Shown: positions 25,837 to 34,920, counted from the first letter of the stretch. The stretch: 64,000 nucleotides of DNA from CAYPHY01 sp964410625 (GCA_964410625.1 CAYPHY010000004.1:1-64000), one strand, 5' to 3'. A program made the numbers and translations. The notes: generated by a model from the sequence alone, not told the origin.

Positions 25837-26077
25837 AGAAAATTTAGACATCACGATTCCACATGACGTGGTTGACAAACACATCGTGCAGGGCCAGAGT
25901 CTCATACAAGCCTGGCGCGAGTTCAAGAAACTAACCCAAGAAGAAGTCGCCCAACAAATGGGCATTTCTCAATCCGCCTATTCCCAGATGGAAAAACCAG
26001 ACGCATCTTTGCAACGCACTACGCTGCAAAAGATAGCCGACGCACTCGGCTTGATGCCCGAGCAGTTGCGCATCTAA
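25829..26077 (+). CDS. Xre-family helix-turn-helix regulator
   Basis: 82 residues with one HTH: LTQEEVAQQMGISQSAYSQM is the recognition unit and LQRTTLQKIADALGL completes the Cro/C1 fold. Size and the acidic N-terminus resemble Xre antitoxins, although the upstream partner is a GNAT enzyme rather than a RelE toxin. It overlaps that gene and probably autoregulates the pair. Confidence 0.8.
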   Translation: MDEENLDITIPHDVVDKHIVQGQSLIQAWREFKKLTQEEVAQQMGISQSAYSQMEKPDASLQRTTLQKIADALGLMPEQLRI

Positions 26078-26192
26078 GCTTTGGCTTCAACCGTAGCGAA
26101 TACAAAGCGAATAAACGAATGATCGGTCTACCGCTATCCTCTTATCCGTTTCCATCTGCTGCGCTTACGACCGATCAATCATCAACTGGAGT

Positions 26193-27518
26193 TCAGGGGG
26201 GAAATATGGAAGCACCTACACGAAAACCCCCGTCATGGTTCTGACTTCCTAAGCCGAGTTGGAAGCGGTGTGTCCCTTGCATATGAAAAGGGGCAGTAGG
26301 ATACCAGGAACCACCACGAAGCACACGAAAGTCCTTGTGCTCATTATTCGCGGAATCTGTCCATTCCCAAACATTTCCAGCCATATCCACACAGCCATAA
26401 GGGCTATCACCTTGGGGCGAATATCGACCTACTGGTGTTGTTGTCCCGACATTCTTTTTGAAATTACATAGTCGAGCATTAGGTAGCTTATCGCCCCAGG
26501 GATACTCACGGCCGTCTGTCCCTCTCGCCGCCTTTTCCCATTCTTCTTCTGTTGGCAATCGTAATCCTGCCCATTTACAATAAGCTTGTGCATCATCCCA
26601 GCTTACATAGATCACTGGATGATCGGCCAACTTAGCCGGAGGCCGTTTTCCCTTCCAATGGTTAGGTGCTTCATAGCCTACATCAGCCACAAATCGCGCA
26701 TATTGCTCATTGGTCACCGGCGCACGGCCGATCCAATACTCCGGCAAATACACCGTCTGCTTCTCCTCCCCATACAAAAAATCACCCGCCGGAATACGAA
26801 TGAACTCAATCCCACTCTTCTGATGTATAAACCGATTCTGTACCGTCCCTTTGCCCAATCTCGCTCTTAAGTCCGCAATGCCCACCGCATATTGATGACG
26901 AAACGGCACAGATTGATAGGCCGTCCAGAGCAACGGCGGCCGACACGCTTCCACCTCCAACGGGATAAAGCGCAAACGGCCGCTATGTTCCAGACCAATC
27001 GCCAGATTCGTCTCCGTGTTTACCCAACGCGAAGCGACGGCCGCCGGCGTTAACACAACCACAAAGATACCACTCTCTTCTAAGCCACGATTGATCGCCT
27101 CTACCCACCGTTCCCCCGGCCGGATACTCTCCGGTGCGATCCACACTGCCCGGCCATCAGCCCGCAGATCGGCCGCCAGTCGTCGCGCAAACTCCGCATC
27201 CTCATGGGCGTGGCTGATGAAGATTTGTTGAGGGTTGTGATGAAGCGAGACCTCAGAGGTTTTGAAAACCTCTGAGGTCTGCACGCGGCCGAATCGTTCC
27301 CGGTACATCTCCGGCCGTTCGCGGGCAAGTGCGCTGTGCAGGTCGGGCAAACGGCCGCGCCGTTGCATAAATAGCACCAACTCACGCGCCTTCGCTTCCT
27401 TCCCCCGGCTCTCAAAGTTTTCATGGTCAACAAATAGGCTAAAGCATAGGTTCTCTAGTTCCCCCAACGAGAAGAAATCGACAATAAAGCGATGCAACGC
27501 GACAATATTCTCATCCAT
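26193..27518 (-). CDS. Adaptor (EAD-like)-TIR-FGE fusion, candidate conflict effector
   Basis: 441 residues with three parts. Residues 8-70 form a helical effector-associated-type domain (FSLGELENLCFSLFVDHENF, KARELVLFMQRRGRLPDL). Residues about 97-225 are a TIR domain: QIFISHAHEDAEFARRLA, VWIAPESIRPGERW, and SRWVNTE, whose Glu169 sits where NAD-cleaving TIRs keep the catalytic Glu. Residues about 230-441 are an FGE-sulfatase/C-lectin-like domain (FIRIPAGDFLYG, LPTEEEWEKAARG, DMAGNVWEW, VLRGGSWY). The adaptor matches the one on the STAND NTPase at 28789-31815, suggesting that the two proteins meet through like-with-like contacts. The linker (residues 80-90) is encoded by a 31-bp palindrome. 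The substrate or ligand of the FGE part is unknown. Confidence 0.85.
   Translation of the reverse strand: MDENIVALHRFIVDFFSLGELENLCFSLFVDHENFESRGKEAKARELVLFMQRRGRLPDLHSALARERPEMYRERFGRVQTSEVFKTSEVSLHHNPQQIFISHAHEDAEFARRLAADLRADGRAVWIAPESIRPGERWVEAINRGLEESGIFVVVLTPAAVASRWVNTETNLAIGLEHSGRLRFIPLEVEACRPPLLWTAYQSVPFRHQYAVGIADLRARLGKGTVQNRFIHQKSGIEFIRIPAGDFLYGEEKQTVYLPEYWIGRAPVTNEQYARFVADVGYEAPNHWKGKRPPAKLADHPVIYVSWDDAQAYCKWAGLRLPTEEEWEKAARGTDGREYPWGDKLPNARLCNFKKNVGTTTPVGRYSPQGDSPYGCVDMAGNVWEWTDSANNEHKDFRVLRGGSWYPTAPFHMQGTHRFQLGLGSQNHDGGFRVGASIFPP
27249..27279. repeat. Perfect palindrome inside the TIR gene
   Basis: Two 15-base arms, GACCTCAGAGGTTTT (27249-27263) and its reverse complement (27265-27279), around one central G. 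It is read in frame as SEVFKTSEV between the adaptor and TIR domains. It looks like an inserted palindromic unit tolerated in a linker. Confidence 0.9.
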
Positions 27519-27603
27519 AATTAACCATAATCAACCATAATCAACCAACCAAAAGCACTTATCCTTTCCCTTCAAATCTGAGCCTCCTAATCCTACCATC
27601 CCC

Positions 27604-27653
27604 AACGTGTTTTGAACACGTTTCCTATATCAGCCGGGCATTTCAATGCTCGG
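27604..27653. repeat. Two-hairpin module, copy 1
   Basis: Hairpin AACGTGTTTTGAACACGTT (27604-27622), linker TCCTATATCAG, and hairpin CCGGGCATTTCAATGCTCGG (27634-27653). Copy 2 at 48349-48397 has the same layout and linker but different, still paired, stems. The stop codon and last codons of the UbiA gene lie inside this module. Confidence 0.85.
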
Positions 27654-28727
27654 CCGTTCAGTCTCAACAACGCTCGGCAAATTGGCGACATCCGGCACGG
27701 CCGATCTCCCCACCCGCCAACCAATCGCCCGCCGTATCCAGGCATGAGTCAGCATTGGTGCAATAAACAAGAGAGTCAGCACGGCCGCAATACCTACCCC
27801 GACATATCCCCAAAAGAGAACAACCAAGGCCGCAAAGGAAGCCATCAGATGTAGGCCGCCATTTGCCAGCATTTGTTGGCGGTCATCGGCCGCTGCCAAC
27901 GCGCGATTTAACCACCGCCAACAGAGCAACGCCAACACCACTTCTACCGCAACCGTGGCGCCCCAAACCAACGGCCGGTAGCCAAACCAATTCTCGAACA
28001 GCAACCAGCCGATAATCAGCCACAATAACAGTTGCAACAAGCGCGTATACTGCTTCAGCCGCTGCGGAATATAAATCCCCTCTCCTTCGACACGCGCCCC
28101 GAAGATGGCGGCCGTCGAACGCACACCATACTGTGAATCATTGGGAAGATCGCGCAGGCTGCCATGAACGCCGTTGATGAGTATTATGTAAACAATCAGA
28201 TAGGCGAATAGTACCCAGGTTAGCAATGTTGCCTGGCCGCCTACCGCCAATGCTGCCCACAAGCCCAAACAGCCCCACGATACCCCTTGGGCAAAGTCAG
28301 TCAGTAGTGGGATGGTTGACTTACCCCAAATATCATAAATCGCCATCAACAGAAAAGCGGCCGCCAACGCGCCATAAGCCGGCCAACTACCACCCAAAAC
28401 GGCCGTCACAGCAAAAGGGATCGGAATTTGCAGCAACGTAAACAGCGCCGCCTGCCACGACCGCACCGTCCCGCGCACTAATGGCGACTCCGCCCGCCGC
28501 GGTTCCGTCCGGTCAATCGGCAAATCAATCAAATCATTTAAGACATAAGTGAATTCATGGAACCCCGTTGCTCCAAGCACCAGCCACATTAATGCAACGG
28601 CCGACACCTGCCCGGCGGCCGATCCCGCTCCCAACAACACAATCACCAACGTCCCCCCCAACAGCGCAAAGCGCACGAACACCCCCAAGTCCCAGACCAA
28701 TTGCCCTATTTTTCTTCCCGTATTCAC
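27630..28727 (-). CDS. UbiA-family prenyltransferase
   Basis: A 365-residue polytopic membrane enzyme. YVLNDLIDLPIDRTEPRRAE is the first Asp-rich motif (NDxxDxxxD) that binds prenyl diphosphate through Mg2+, and GSLRDLPNDSQYGVRS supplies the second acidic site. Members attach polyprenyl chains to aromatic or other acceptors; the (bacterio)chlorophyll-, heme O- and quinone-type members cannot be separated here. GTG 28727 follows a strong GGAGGG site; the longer frame to 28799 is made of repeat family D. The 3' end runs into the two-hairpin module. It lies between the two adaptor-domain genes, perhaps by chance. Confidence 0.85.
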   Translation of the reverse strand: MNTGRKIGQLVWDLGVFVRFALLGGTLVIVLLGAGSAAGQVSAVALMWLVLGATGFHEFTYVLNDLIDLPIDRTEPRRAESPLVRGTVRSWQAALFTLLQIPIPFAVTAVLGGSWPAYGALAAAFLLMAIYDIWGKSTIPLLTDFAQGVSWGCLGLWAALAVGGQATLLTWVLFAYLIVYIILINGVHGSLRDLPNDSQYGVRSTAAIFGARVEGEGIYIPQRLKQYTRLLQLLLWLIIGWLLFENWFGYRPLVWGATVAVEVVLALLCWRWLNRALAAADDRQQMLANGGLHLMASFAALVVLFWGYVGVGIAAVLTLLFIAPMLTHAWIRRAIGWRVGRSAVPDVANLPSVVETERPSIEMPG

Positions 28728-28744
28728 TTGTCCCTCCGTGTGGT

Positions 28745-28797
28745 TCAGTGGGCAGTAGACAGTCGTCCTGCATAATACTGTCAACTGCCTACTCTTC
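28745..28797. repeat. Phrase repeat family D, inverted
   Basis: CAGTGGGCAGTAGACAGT on one side and ACTGTCAACTGCCTACT on the other, in the gap between the STAND and UbiA genes. It encodes the false N-terminus of the longest UbiA frame and touches the last codons of the STAND gene. Confidence 0.7.
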
Positions 28798-31700
28798 ATC
28801 CGGCAGCGTCCATTCGATCAAGCGGTACCCTGCCTCGCGGGCCATCCGTACTGAGGTAGTTGCATAATAAGTCACAAAACGCTGCGGATTGGTCGTATTG
28901 ATGAGGACTTCAAATCCGCCAACGATGAAGTTGCGCCGGATTTTGGGTGCGTGGACGGCCGAGTGAACGGTATGGTTGTACATTCCCAGGCGATAAATAT
29001 AGCGGCCGAGTGACTCGACGTTTGCCTCGGCCGCCACGCGACGCCGCAATGACTCACTCGCCTCAATTTGCTGCAAGAAGATGTCCACCTCGTCCAGATG
29101 TAACAGGCGCATCAGGCACAATGGCGCCACTAATGCCTTCTCGATCTCCAGATGAGTAAAATCTGTGATGGCTGCCTGCAACGTGGCAAGGACTGTCGCA
29201 GGATAGTAAAAGCCAACCGGCCCCAACCCTGCCAGAACCCGCCGCACTTGCGGCCAATTCTCGGCCGCCACCTGCTCATGAATAAGTTGTTCAAAATAAG
29301 GCATCGTCGAGTCCCGGAGGCCTGCTGCTCGTTTGCCATAGGCCAGCCCCAATGGCAACAGGAGAATATCAAACCGCGCCAGGAAGCCCGTTTGCTCGGC
29401 GTAGAAGACCTCTGGGTTTTCGGCCGCCAGCCGTCGTGTGAATTCTTCTACCAGCCCTAGCCACTCTGGCGGCGTATCCGGCAGCAACACCGCGAAGCTT
29501 TGCAACAACCACAAGCGGCCGTGTCCATTCAATTCATCAAACAGCCGCTTCAACAATGGCTCGGTCGCGGCAAAGTCATGATAAGCGTTGACTGCTAGCG
29601 CCAGGGCGGCTAACAAGTTGTGAAAGGAGACATCGGTTGCTAACAATGCTTTCAAATCGGTTGCTGCCGCCTCCAGCTCCCCATCCGGCCCGATCAAATG
29701 CAAAATTCGTTTCAGCCTATCCTTGTCTTCCTCAGTAAGTTCGAGTAACTGTTGCGGCGTGGCAAACTCGGTCTGGTAAAACGTCTCCAGAATTGGTTGC
29801 GCCAAAGCGGTGCTGATCGCTGTAAAAATCAACTTTTCAAAGGCCGGTCCCAAAAAGCCGGTATCCAGAAGGTTGAGATGGAGGCGTTCAATCGCCAACT
29901 CGTAATAGAGGTCGGAAGTCTGCTGCGCCAGTTCCTGCTGTTCACAATGGTTGATGTAGATAGTGATTGTCAGATCAACAATAAACTCCAGAATCAGACG
30001 CAAATTCAGGAGCGATTTCAATTCAATTCGTTTCGTCAATTCGTGGAGTAAATCAAAGGTAAAATCTGGATCATTGCGCCAGATAAGATAAAGCACATCC
30101 TTCGTTTCCCGGCGCAATCCTGGTTGGTTTTGCACGGCCGCCCACAAAAAAATGTCTCGCGTCCTCGGCCCAATGTAGTAGGCGGCTTTCAATCCCGTTC
30201 GCTGTGCTTCCATCCCCTCCATCTGCAATAAATGCCTGACCACTTCACTGACAAAGGCGGGATCATCCGCGTGCATTTCGACCAGGGCGTGAATCGCCAC
30301 TTCGCGCAGTTCAACATCGGCCGCCTGCGCGATCTCCGCAAACAAAGCCTGATCGCGCCGCAGATATAGCATAATGCGTGCCGTTTCCCAGGCCAGTGGA
30401 AAAGCCTGCTGTTCGTGCAACAGCTGCGACAGGACAGCCAGGATAGCCTGGTCACCTTCCGATTGTCTCAGCAAACGTCGCGCCAGTGCATACGCCCCTA
30501 GCTGATCATAAGTAAAACGCACCTTCGCTCCAACACCGCTACCGTCAATCTCGCTCAATACCCCTTCATCCAGCAGCCGCCGGTAACTGCTATCCACTGT
30601 ATCTTTCAATATCTCCGGCCCCAACTGGGGATGGGAAGCCAGCTCGGCCAATGGCAAGGCGATGCGCTGTTGCGCCATCATCTCTTCTACCAGCCAGGTG
30701 AGGAACAGTTGATCGGGGAGCCGCTGTACTCGCTCTTCATAGTAGCGCTGAAAAATCCCCAGCAACAAACTTTCGGGGAGTACCACCTCCGGCCGATCCC
30801 GATATGTCTCGGCCATCATCCGCAGCAGCAACGGGTTACGCAGCCGGTCGCGCACGGCCGCCGGTAACTCCTGCAATCCAACTTGTAGCCCAAAGTGAGT
30901 GCGATACGCCTCATAAATCGCGGCAAATTCCTCTTGATCAAACGGATCGAGACGTAGAAATGGTTGCTGCTCCTGGTAAAAGTAACGCTGCCAGAAAAGG
31001 CGCGTGGCATTTTGCCGCTCCATTTGCTGCCAGGTAGCGATGCGGCAACTGAGAATGACCCGCACGCGCTGCTCAGGCAAACGGCCGATGAAGGCATCAA
31101 TGCGCTTCAAAAAGGTCCCCACCCCCACCTGGTTTTCTTGGAAAAACTCATTCAGCGCATCGAAGATCAGCACAAAATGACGCCCTTCCTTCTCCGCTAA
31201 TGTGCTCACTTCCTTCAGTTTCGTGGATAATTGCGCCGCGCTTTCTAGCTTCAAGTCTCTGGCTACATCTTGCTCAATGTCTAGTTGCACCGAGCCGCCA
31301 CAATCATAGTAAAAGACGCCATGATTATCGGCCGCCAGATCCAACGCCAACTGGCACAGCAAATTCGTCTTGCCCACACCCGGATCACCGAGCAGGATCA
31401 ACGCCGTTGCCCCACTCTCGAGGAAGGATTGCACTTGTGCTTCGACGGCCGTTCGCCGCGTATATAAAGAGGGGATAAAAATGTTGGGCTGCTCCGGAGA
31501 GCCTTGTGCCGCACGTAGGAATCGCTCTCCTTGTTGGCCGGTATATTGCAAAACCGTCTGCCAGGTCAGAGCGGTTGTTACCGTTAGAGCGACACCATCT
31601 GTCCAGGGTGCATTCGGCCGTCTTTGCCGCGCCTGGTTTACCAGTTCATCATAGCGGCCGATGCGCTCCATATATTCGATCAACTCCCGCGCTTTGCCCC

Positions 31701-31815
31701 CCTTGCCTTCTCCACCGAGGATTTCATAATCCACACCCAGGTCAAAGCACAGGTCTTCCAGTTCGCTCTCGGCGAAAAAGTTGATCAAAATCTGCCGTAA
31801 CTGTGTCCGCTCCAC
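28789..31815 (-). CDS. Adaptor (EAD-like)-STAND NTPase, candidate conflict sensor
   Basis: 1008 residues. The N-terminal 65 or so residues are the same helical adaptor as in the TIR protein (ESELEDLCFDLGVDYEI, KARELIEYMERIGRYDEL). A STAND/NACHT-type ATPase follows: Walker A LLGDPGVGKTNLL (about 143-150), Walker B HFVLIFDALNEF, sensor-like ILSCRIATW, and a winged-helix region near LRNPLLLRMMAETYRDRP. The C-terminal 550 residues are helical, repeat-like and unassigned; in STAND proteins this part senses the trigger. Such proteins assemble on a ligand and pass the signal to effectors carrying the matching adaptor. GTG 31815 is preferred; GTG 31839 is also open but lies in repeat family F. Confidence 0.85.
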   Translation of the reverse strand: MERTQLRQILINFFAESELEDLCFDLGVDYEILGGEGKGGKARELIEYMERIGRYDELVNQARQRRPNAPWTDGVALTVTTALTWQTVLQYTGQQGERFLRAAQGSPEQPNIFIPSLYTRRTAVEAQVQSFLESGATALILLGDPGVGKTNLLCQLALDLAADNHGVFYYDCGGSVQLDIEQDVARDLKLESAAQLSTKLKEVSTLAEKEGRHFVLIFDALNEFFQENQVGVGTFLKRIDAFIGRLPEQRVRVILSCRIATWQQMERQNATRLFWQRYFYQEQQPFLRLDPFDQEEFAAIYEAYRTHFGLQVGLQELPAAVRDRLRNPLLLRMMAETYRDRPEVVLPESLLLGIFQRYYEERVQRLPDQLFLTWLVEEMMAQQRIALPLAELASHPQLGPEILKDTVDSSYRRLLDEGVLSEIDGSGVGAKVRFTYDQLGAYALARRLLRQSEGDQAILAVLSQLLHEQQAFPLAWETARIMLYLRRDQALFAEIAQAADVELREVAIHALVEMHADDPAFVSEVVRHLLQMEGMEAQRTGLKAAYYIGPRTRDIFLWAAVQNQPGLRRETKDVLYLIWRNDPDFTFDLLHELTKRIELKSLLNLRLILEFIVDLTITIYINHCEQQELAQQTSDLYYELAIERLHLNLLDTGFLGPAFEKLIFTAISTALAQPILETFYQTEFATPQQLLELTEEDKDRLKRILHLIGPDGELEAAATDLKALLATDVSFHNLLAALALAVNAYHDFAATEPLLKRLFDELNGHGRLWLLQSFAVLLPDTPPEWLGLVEEFTRRLAAENPEVFYAEQTGFLARFDILLLPLGLAYGKRAAGLRDSTMPYFEQLIHEQVAAENWPQVRRVLAGLGPVGFYYPATVLATLQAAITDFTHLEIEKALVAPLCLMRLLHLDEVDIFLQQIEASESLRRRVAAEANVESLGRYIYRLGMYNHTVHSAVHAPKIRRNFIVGGFEVLINTTNPQRFVTYYATTSVRMAREAGYRLIEWTLPDEE

Positions 31816-32025
31816 GTTTCTGCCTATAGGTTTCGACACGAATGAACACGAAGTGTGAAAATGGCCCCATTCGCGTGAACTATCAGGACAACCAACCAGG
31901 GTAACCCACTACCAGGACTCTATAGTACTAAACGAAATGAATGACGCAATTACGAATTATACCGCCCAGGCAGAAGTCACGGTATAATCAGTTTTAACGA
32001 AACGCTGAATCACACTCTTGAACTT

Positions 32026-32562
32026 ATGAACAATCTCAATGAGCTATGGCCCCTTGTATTAGAAGCTCATCAGGCAATAGCCACCGCTCGCAAACCGCCT
32101 GAGCAATGGGCTATCAAAACCCGACTCAAGCACGCCCTTCAACCTTTACCGGGTTCTGCTCCCTTGCTCTGGTTTATCCACTATCGCATGGATTTAGGGG
32201 CCTATCGCGACGATGCGCATCAGGCTGCCTGGCGCAGCGTTCATCAGATTACGCCTCTAGCCTGGGAAATGTTAGGCATGGTGTGGGCCGGGCAAGCGGA
32301 CTCGGCCGAGACGCTCGCCCAACAACTCGACCGTCGTCGCTACTCCTCTGCCGACCACACGGCCGCTCTCAACGACCTGCAAAAGCGCGGTTGGATTGTA
32401 TTAGAGGAGAACGGCCGCTACCGGCTAACGGATGAAGGGCAAAACATACGAGAAGCGGCGGAAACCCTTACCGATACTTATTTCTACAACCCGTGGGCTA
32501 TCTTGGGAGAACAGAAGCTCGGCCGTTTGCGCGACATGTTGATCTCACTTGGTAGAACTTGA
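32026..32562 (+). CDS. Winged-helix domain protein of unknown function
   Basis: 178 residues, without membrane segments or a signal. The C-terminal half (AETLAQQLDRRRYSSADHTA, LNDLQKRGWIVLEENGRYRL, TDEGQNIREAAE) is a MarR-like winged helix: recognition helix, then a wing with Gly-Arg-Tyr. The N-terminal half (about 1-90) is helical and unassigned. It could be a sensor-type transcription regulator. A TATAAT at 31983-31988 could be its -10 box, with no convincing -35. It stands alone next to the STAND gene (divergent). Confidence 0.55.
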   Translation: MNNLNELWPLVLEAHQAIATARKPPEQWAIKTRLKHALQPLPGSAPLLWFIHYRMDLGAYRDDAHQAAWRSVHQITPLAWEMLGMVWAGQADSAETLAQQLDRRRYSSADHTAALNDLQKRGWIVLEENGRYRLTDEGQNIREAAETLTDTYFYNPWAILGEQKLGRLRDMLISLGRT

Positions 32563-32582
32563 GCAGATCGAGTAACGCTGTA

Positions 32583-32603
32583 GCGCGATTTGGCAAATCG
32601 CGC
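32583..32603. terminator. Palindrome between convergent genes
   Basis: GCGCGATTTGGCAAATCGCGC folds into a 9-bp stem. It sits between the winged-helix gene (+) and the EamA gene (-), so it may terminate both. The core GCGATTTGGYAAATCGC recurs at 44939-44984, so it is a repeated element. Confidence 0.65.
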
Positions 32604-32631
32604 CACATGAACCACAGTTGACCAAAAGCAT

Positions 32632-33513
32632 CTACCGTCGAAAGGAATCCACGGCCGCCAATGCCGCGCCACCCACAATCAACCCACAGGCGACCAGCAC
32701 ATACCAGCTTGCCGGGGCGCGGCCGAAGGCAATCAGCAAAATCGTGGACAACAACGGCGCAGCATAAGAGAACGCGCCCAACGCGCGAATGTCGCCACGC
32801 TTCACCCCGAAATCCCAGGTATAAAAGGCAAGTCCCACCGGGCCTAAGCCCAGTCCAAGTACAGCTAACCATTGCCAGCCAACAGGCCAGACCGTCTGTT
32901 CAAAGAGCAGGTGACAGATGAATGCCAGCACGGCCGTCACCCCACAATACGCCCCCACCGCGCTGGTTGGTATTTCGCTCAGCCGTCGGGTCAGCATCGA
33001 GTAACTAGCCCATATGAAGGCACAGGCCAGCGCGTAAAGATAGCCAAGCCGGTAAGCGGGATCGAGGGACAGCCCAACGCCACGTGTCACCAGGACGGCC
33101 GCTCCGCTAAAACCAAGCGCGATGCCGATAATGTGATACCAACGGAAACGCACCCCTGGCAGCAGGGCGGATAACGCTACCATGAGCAACGGCCAGAGGT
33201 AAGCGATCAGACTGGCCTCCACCGCCGGGGCATTGCGCTGTGCCATGAAGTAGAAGAAGTGGTAGCCAAACAGGCCGTAAATTCCCAACGCCCATGCGTT
33301 GGCGGGTAGGCGCAGATGTTCAATCAAAGGGCCGCCTTCTCGTCGCCACAGCAAAAGGCCAATCAAAAAAGCGATGGTAAAGGCCATCGCTACTAATTGG
33401 AATGGCGGGACCGTGCCGCTGAGATTGGTCAGCAGAGCCAACGTCGCCCACATCAGCACGGCCGTCGCCCCAATCAACGTGCCATGATTACTCGTCTGAG
33501 TCGCTACTTGCAT
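32632..33513 (-). CDS. EamA/DMT-family transporter
   Basis: 293 residues with ten membrane helices arranged as two EamA repeats (about 10-140 and 150-285), beginning IGATAVLMWATLALLTNL. The motif APAVEASLIAYLWPLLMVAL and its counterpart GAFSYAAPLLSTILLIAFG are typical of aromatic amino acid or metabolite exporters (YddG-like). ATG 33513 is chosen because the upstream 48 in-frame codons come from a hairpin and family F repeat. The exported compound is unknown. Confidence 0.85.
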   Translation of the reverse strand: MQVATQTSNHGTLIGATAVLMWATLALLTNLSGTVPPFQLVAMAFTIAFLIGLLLWRREGGPLIEHLRLPANAWALGIYGLFGYHFFYFMAQRNAPAVEASLIAYLWPLLMVALSALLPGVRFRWYHIIGIALGFSGAAVLVTRGVGLSLDPAYRLGYLYALACAFIWASYSMLTRRLSEIPTSAVGAYCGVTAVLAFICHLLFEQTVWPVGWQWLAVLGLGLGPVGLAFYTWDFGVKRGDIRALGAFSYAAPLLSTILLIAFGRAPASWYVLVACGLIVGGAALAAVDSFRR

Positions 33514-33555
33514 AAAATCGTTATGAAGGTTGTGAAGTAAACGGGATGGATGTAG

Positions 33556-33591
33556 ATAAACACAGATTCTCCGCTTAGAATCTGTGTTTAT
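33556..33591. terminator. Hairpin between the thiolase and EamA genes
   Basis: ATAAACACAGATTCT (33556-33570) and its exact reverse complement (33577-33591), with a 6-base loop, downstream of the thiolase gene and upstream of the EamA gene on the same strand. Family F words follow directly. Confidence 0.65.
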
Positions 33592-33625
33592 TCGTTTGAT
33601 TCGTGCCCACTCCTGGTTTATTTGT

Positions 33626-34771
33626 TTAGTCTGGGTATTGTAGAATATGAGTGACAACCGTTGCGCCGCTGCCGCCGATGTTTTGCGTCATGGCAATAGT
33701 GGCCCTCTCTAGCTGTGCCTTCCCTGCCCGGCCTTGCAATTGCAACGTCGCCTCAGCCAACTGGTAAAGGCCGGTCGCCCCAACAGGGTGGCCGCGTGCC
33801 TTCAGCCCGCCCATCGTGCTGACCGGGATTCTGCCCTGCGGCCGAATCTCCCCCTCAAGCCCCAACCGCACCCCGCTTCCAGGCTCCGCAAAGCCACACG
33901 CTTCAAGCGACAAGGCGGCCATGATGCTAAAGGCGTCATGCAGTTCAAAGAAGTCAACATCTTCTGGCGTAATCCCCGCCTGGCGATAAGCTCGCTGCGC
34001 CGACTGTTCGGCCGCCTTCAAGCGCAACATATCCTCGCGATCATGGATCGCCAGTGTGTCGGTGGAAGCGGCCGACCCCAAGACACGTACCGCCTGCGGC
34101 GCTTTCTTGGCCGCCACCAGCAACAAGGCGGCCGCGCCATCACCAATTGGCGACGCATCATAAAGCTGAATCGGGTCAGCTACCACCCGACCTTCCTCAT
34201 AATCTTCCTCAGAAATGGCCGCGCGAAAGAGGGCATTGGGGTTCCTGGCCCCATTGGCATGGGCATTAAGCGCAAAGGGGGCAAAGTCGCGGTGGCTGTA
34301 GCCATACTCGTGCATGTAGCGGCGCATGACCAGCGCATTCAGGCCGACAAAGGAGACGCCATGCTCCACTTCATAGTCAGCATCGGCCGCTGTCGCTAAG
34401 GCGGCCGTTGTCTCATCTCCCAGCGACTCCGTCATCTTCTCCACACCGATGACCAGCACCCGTTCCATCTCGCCGCTGGCAACCGCCAATATCCCCTGGC
34501 GCATGGCGGAACCGGCCGAGCCACAAGCCGCTTCCAGTTTCACCGCCTCTACGCCACGCTGTCCCAGATGGTCGGCCACCAACGCCCCCAAATGCCGCTG
34601 CCGGTTAAGGCGGTCGCTGGTCATGTTGCCAACGTAGATCGCATCCACACGCTCCACGCCAGCATCTTCCAGGGCCGCTCGCCCGGCACTCACCGCCAGT
34701 TCACGAATGGACAGCCCCCAATGCTCGCGCACAGGCACCTGCCCCACTCCCAAAATTGCAACTTGATCCAT
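33626..34771 (-). CDS. Thiolase-family protein (acetyl-CoA acetyltransferase/SCP-x type)
   Basis: 381 residues, the thiolase size. KLEAACGSAGSAMRQG contains the acyl-accepting Cys, ELHDAFSIMAALSLEACG the HDAF active-site His that marks the SCP-x-like/lipid-transfer group, and GGLKARGHPVGATGLYQL the base His. It condenses or cleaves acyl-CoA. No DUF35 zinc partner, usual for this group, lies next to it. ATG 34771 (MDQVAILG) has an AAGG site provided by the six preceding codons of the longer frame from 34789. Confidence 0.88.
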   Translation of the reverse strand: MDQVAILGVGQVPVREHWGLSIRELAVSAGRAALEDAGVERVDAIYVGNMTSDRLNRQRHLGALVADHLGQRGVEAVKLEAACGSAGSAMRQGILAVASGEMERVLVIGVEKMTESLGDETTAALATAADADYEVEHGVSFVGLNALVMRRYMHEYGYSHRDFAPFALNAHANGARNPNALFRAAISEEDYEEGRVVADPIQLYDASPIGDGAAALLLVAAKKAPQAVRVLGSAASTDTLAIHDREDMLRLKAAEQSAQRAYRQAGITPEDVDFFELHDAFSIMAALSLEACGFAEPGSGVRLGLEGEIRPQGRIPVSTMGGLKARGHPVGATGLYQLAEATLQLQGRAGKAQLERATIAMTQNIGGSGATVVTHILQYPD

Positions 34772-34920
34772 CGTTCTTACCTTCTTCATTCATATCGAAC
34801 AGTACGATAAATCAAGTTTAACCGGCTCCCCCGCCAGAAACTATCAAAAACCTTCAAAGGACTATCAGAAAGCGGTCCTTATTCCTGTCATTCGTGCAAT
34901 TCGTGTCAAAAAACCCCTTA

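Noticed and set aside
26193..26560. FGE C-terminus as the variable region of a diversity-generating retroelement
   Set aside because: The RGGSW...GFR fold resembles known targets, but no reverse transcriptase gene or adenine-biased template copy was found in the window.
27630..28727. UbiA gene as a working part of the TIR/STAND system
   Set aside because: The only support is position; the gene has its own ribosome site and repeats on both sides, and a membrane prenyltransferase has no obvious role there.
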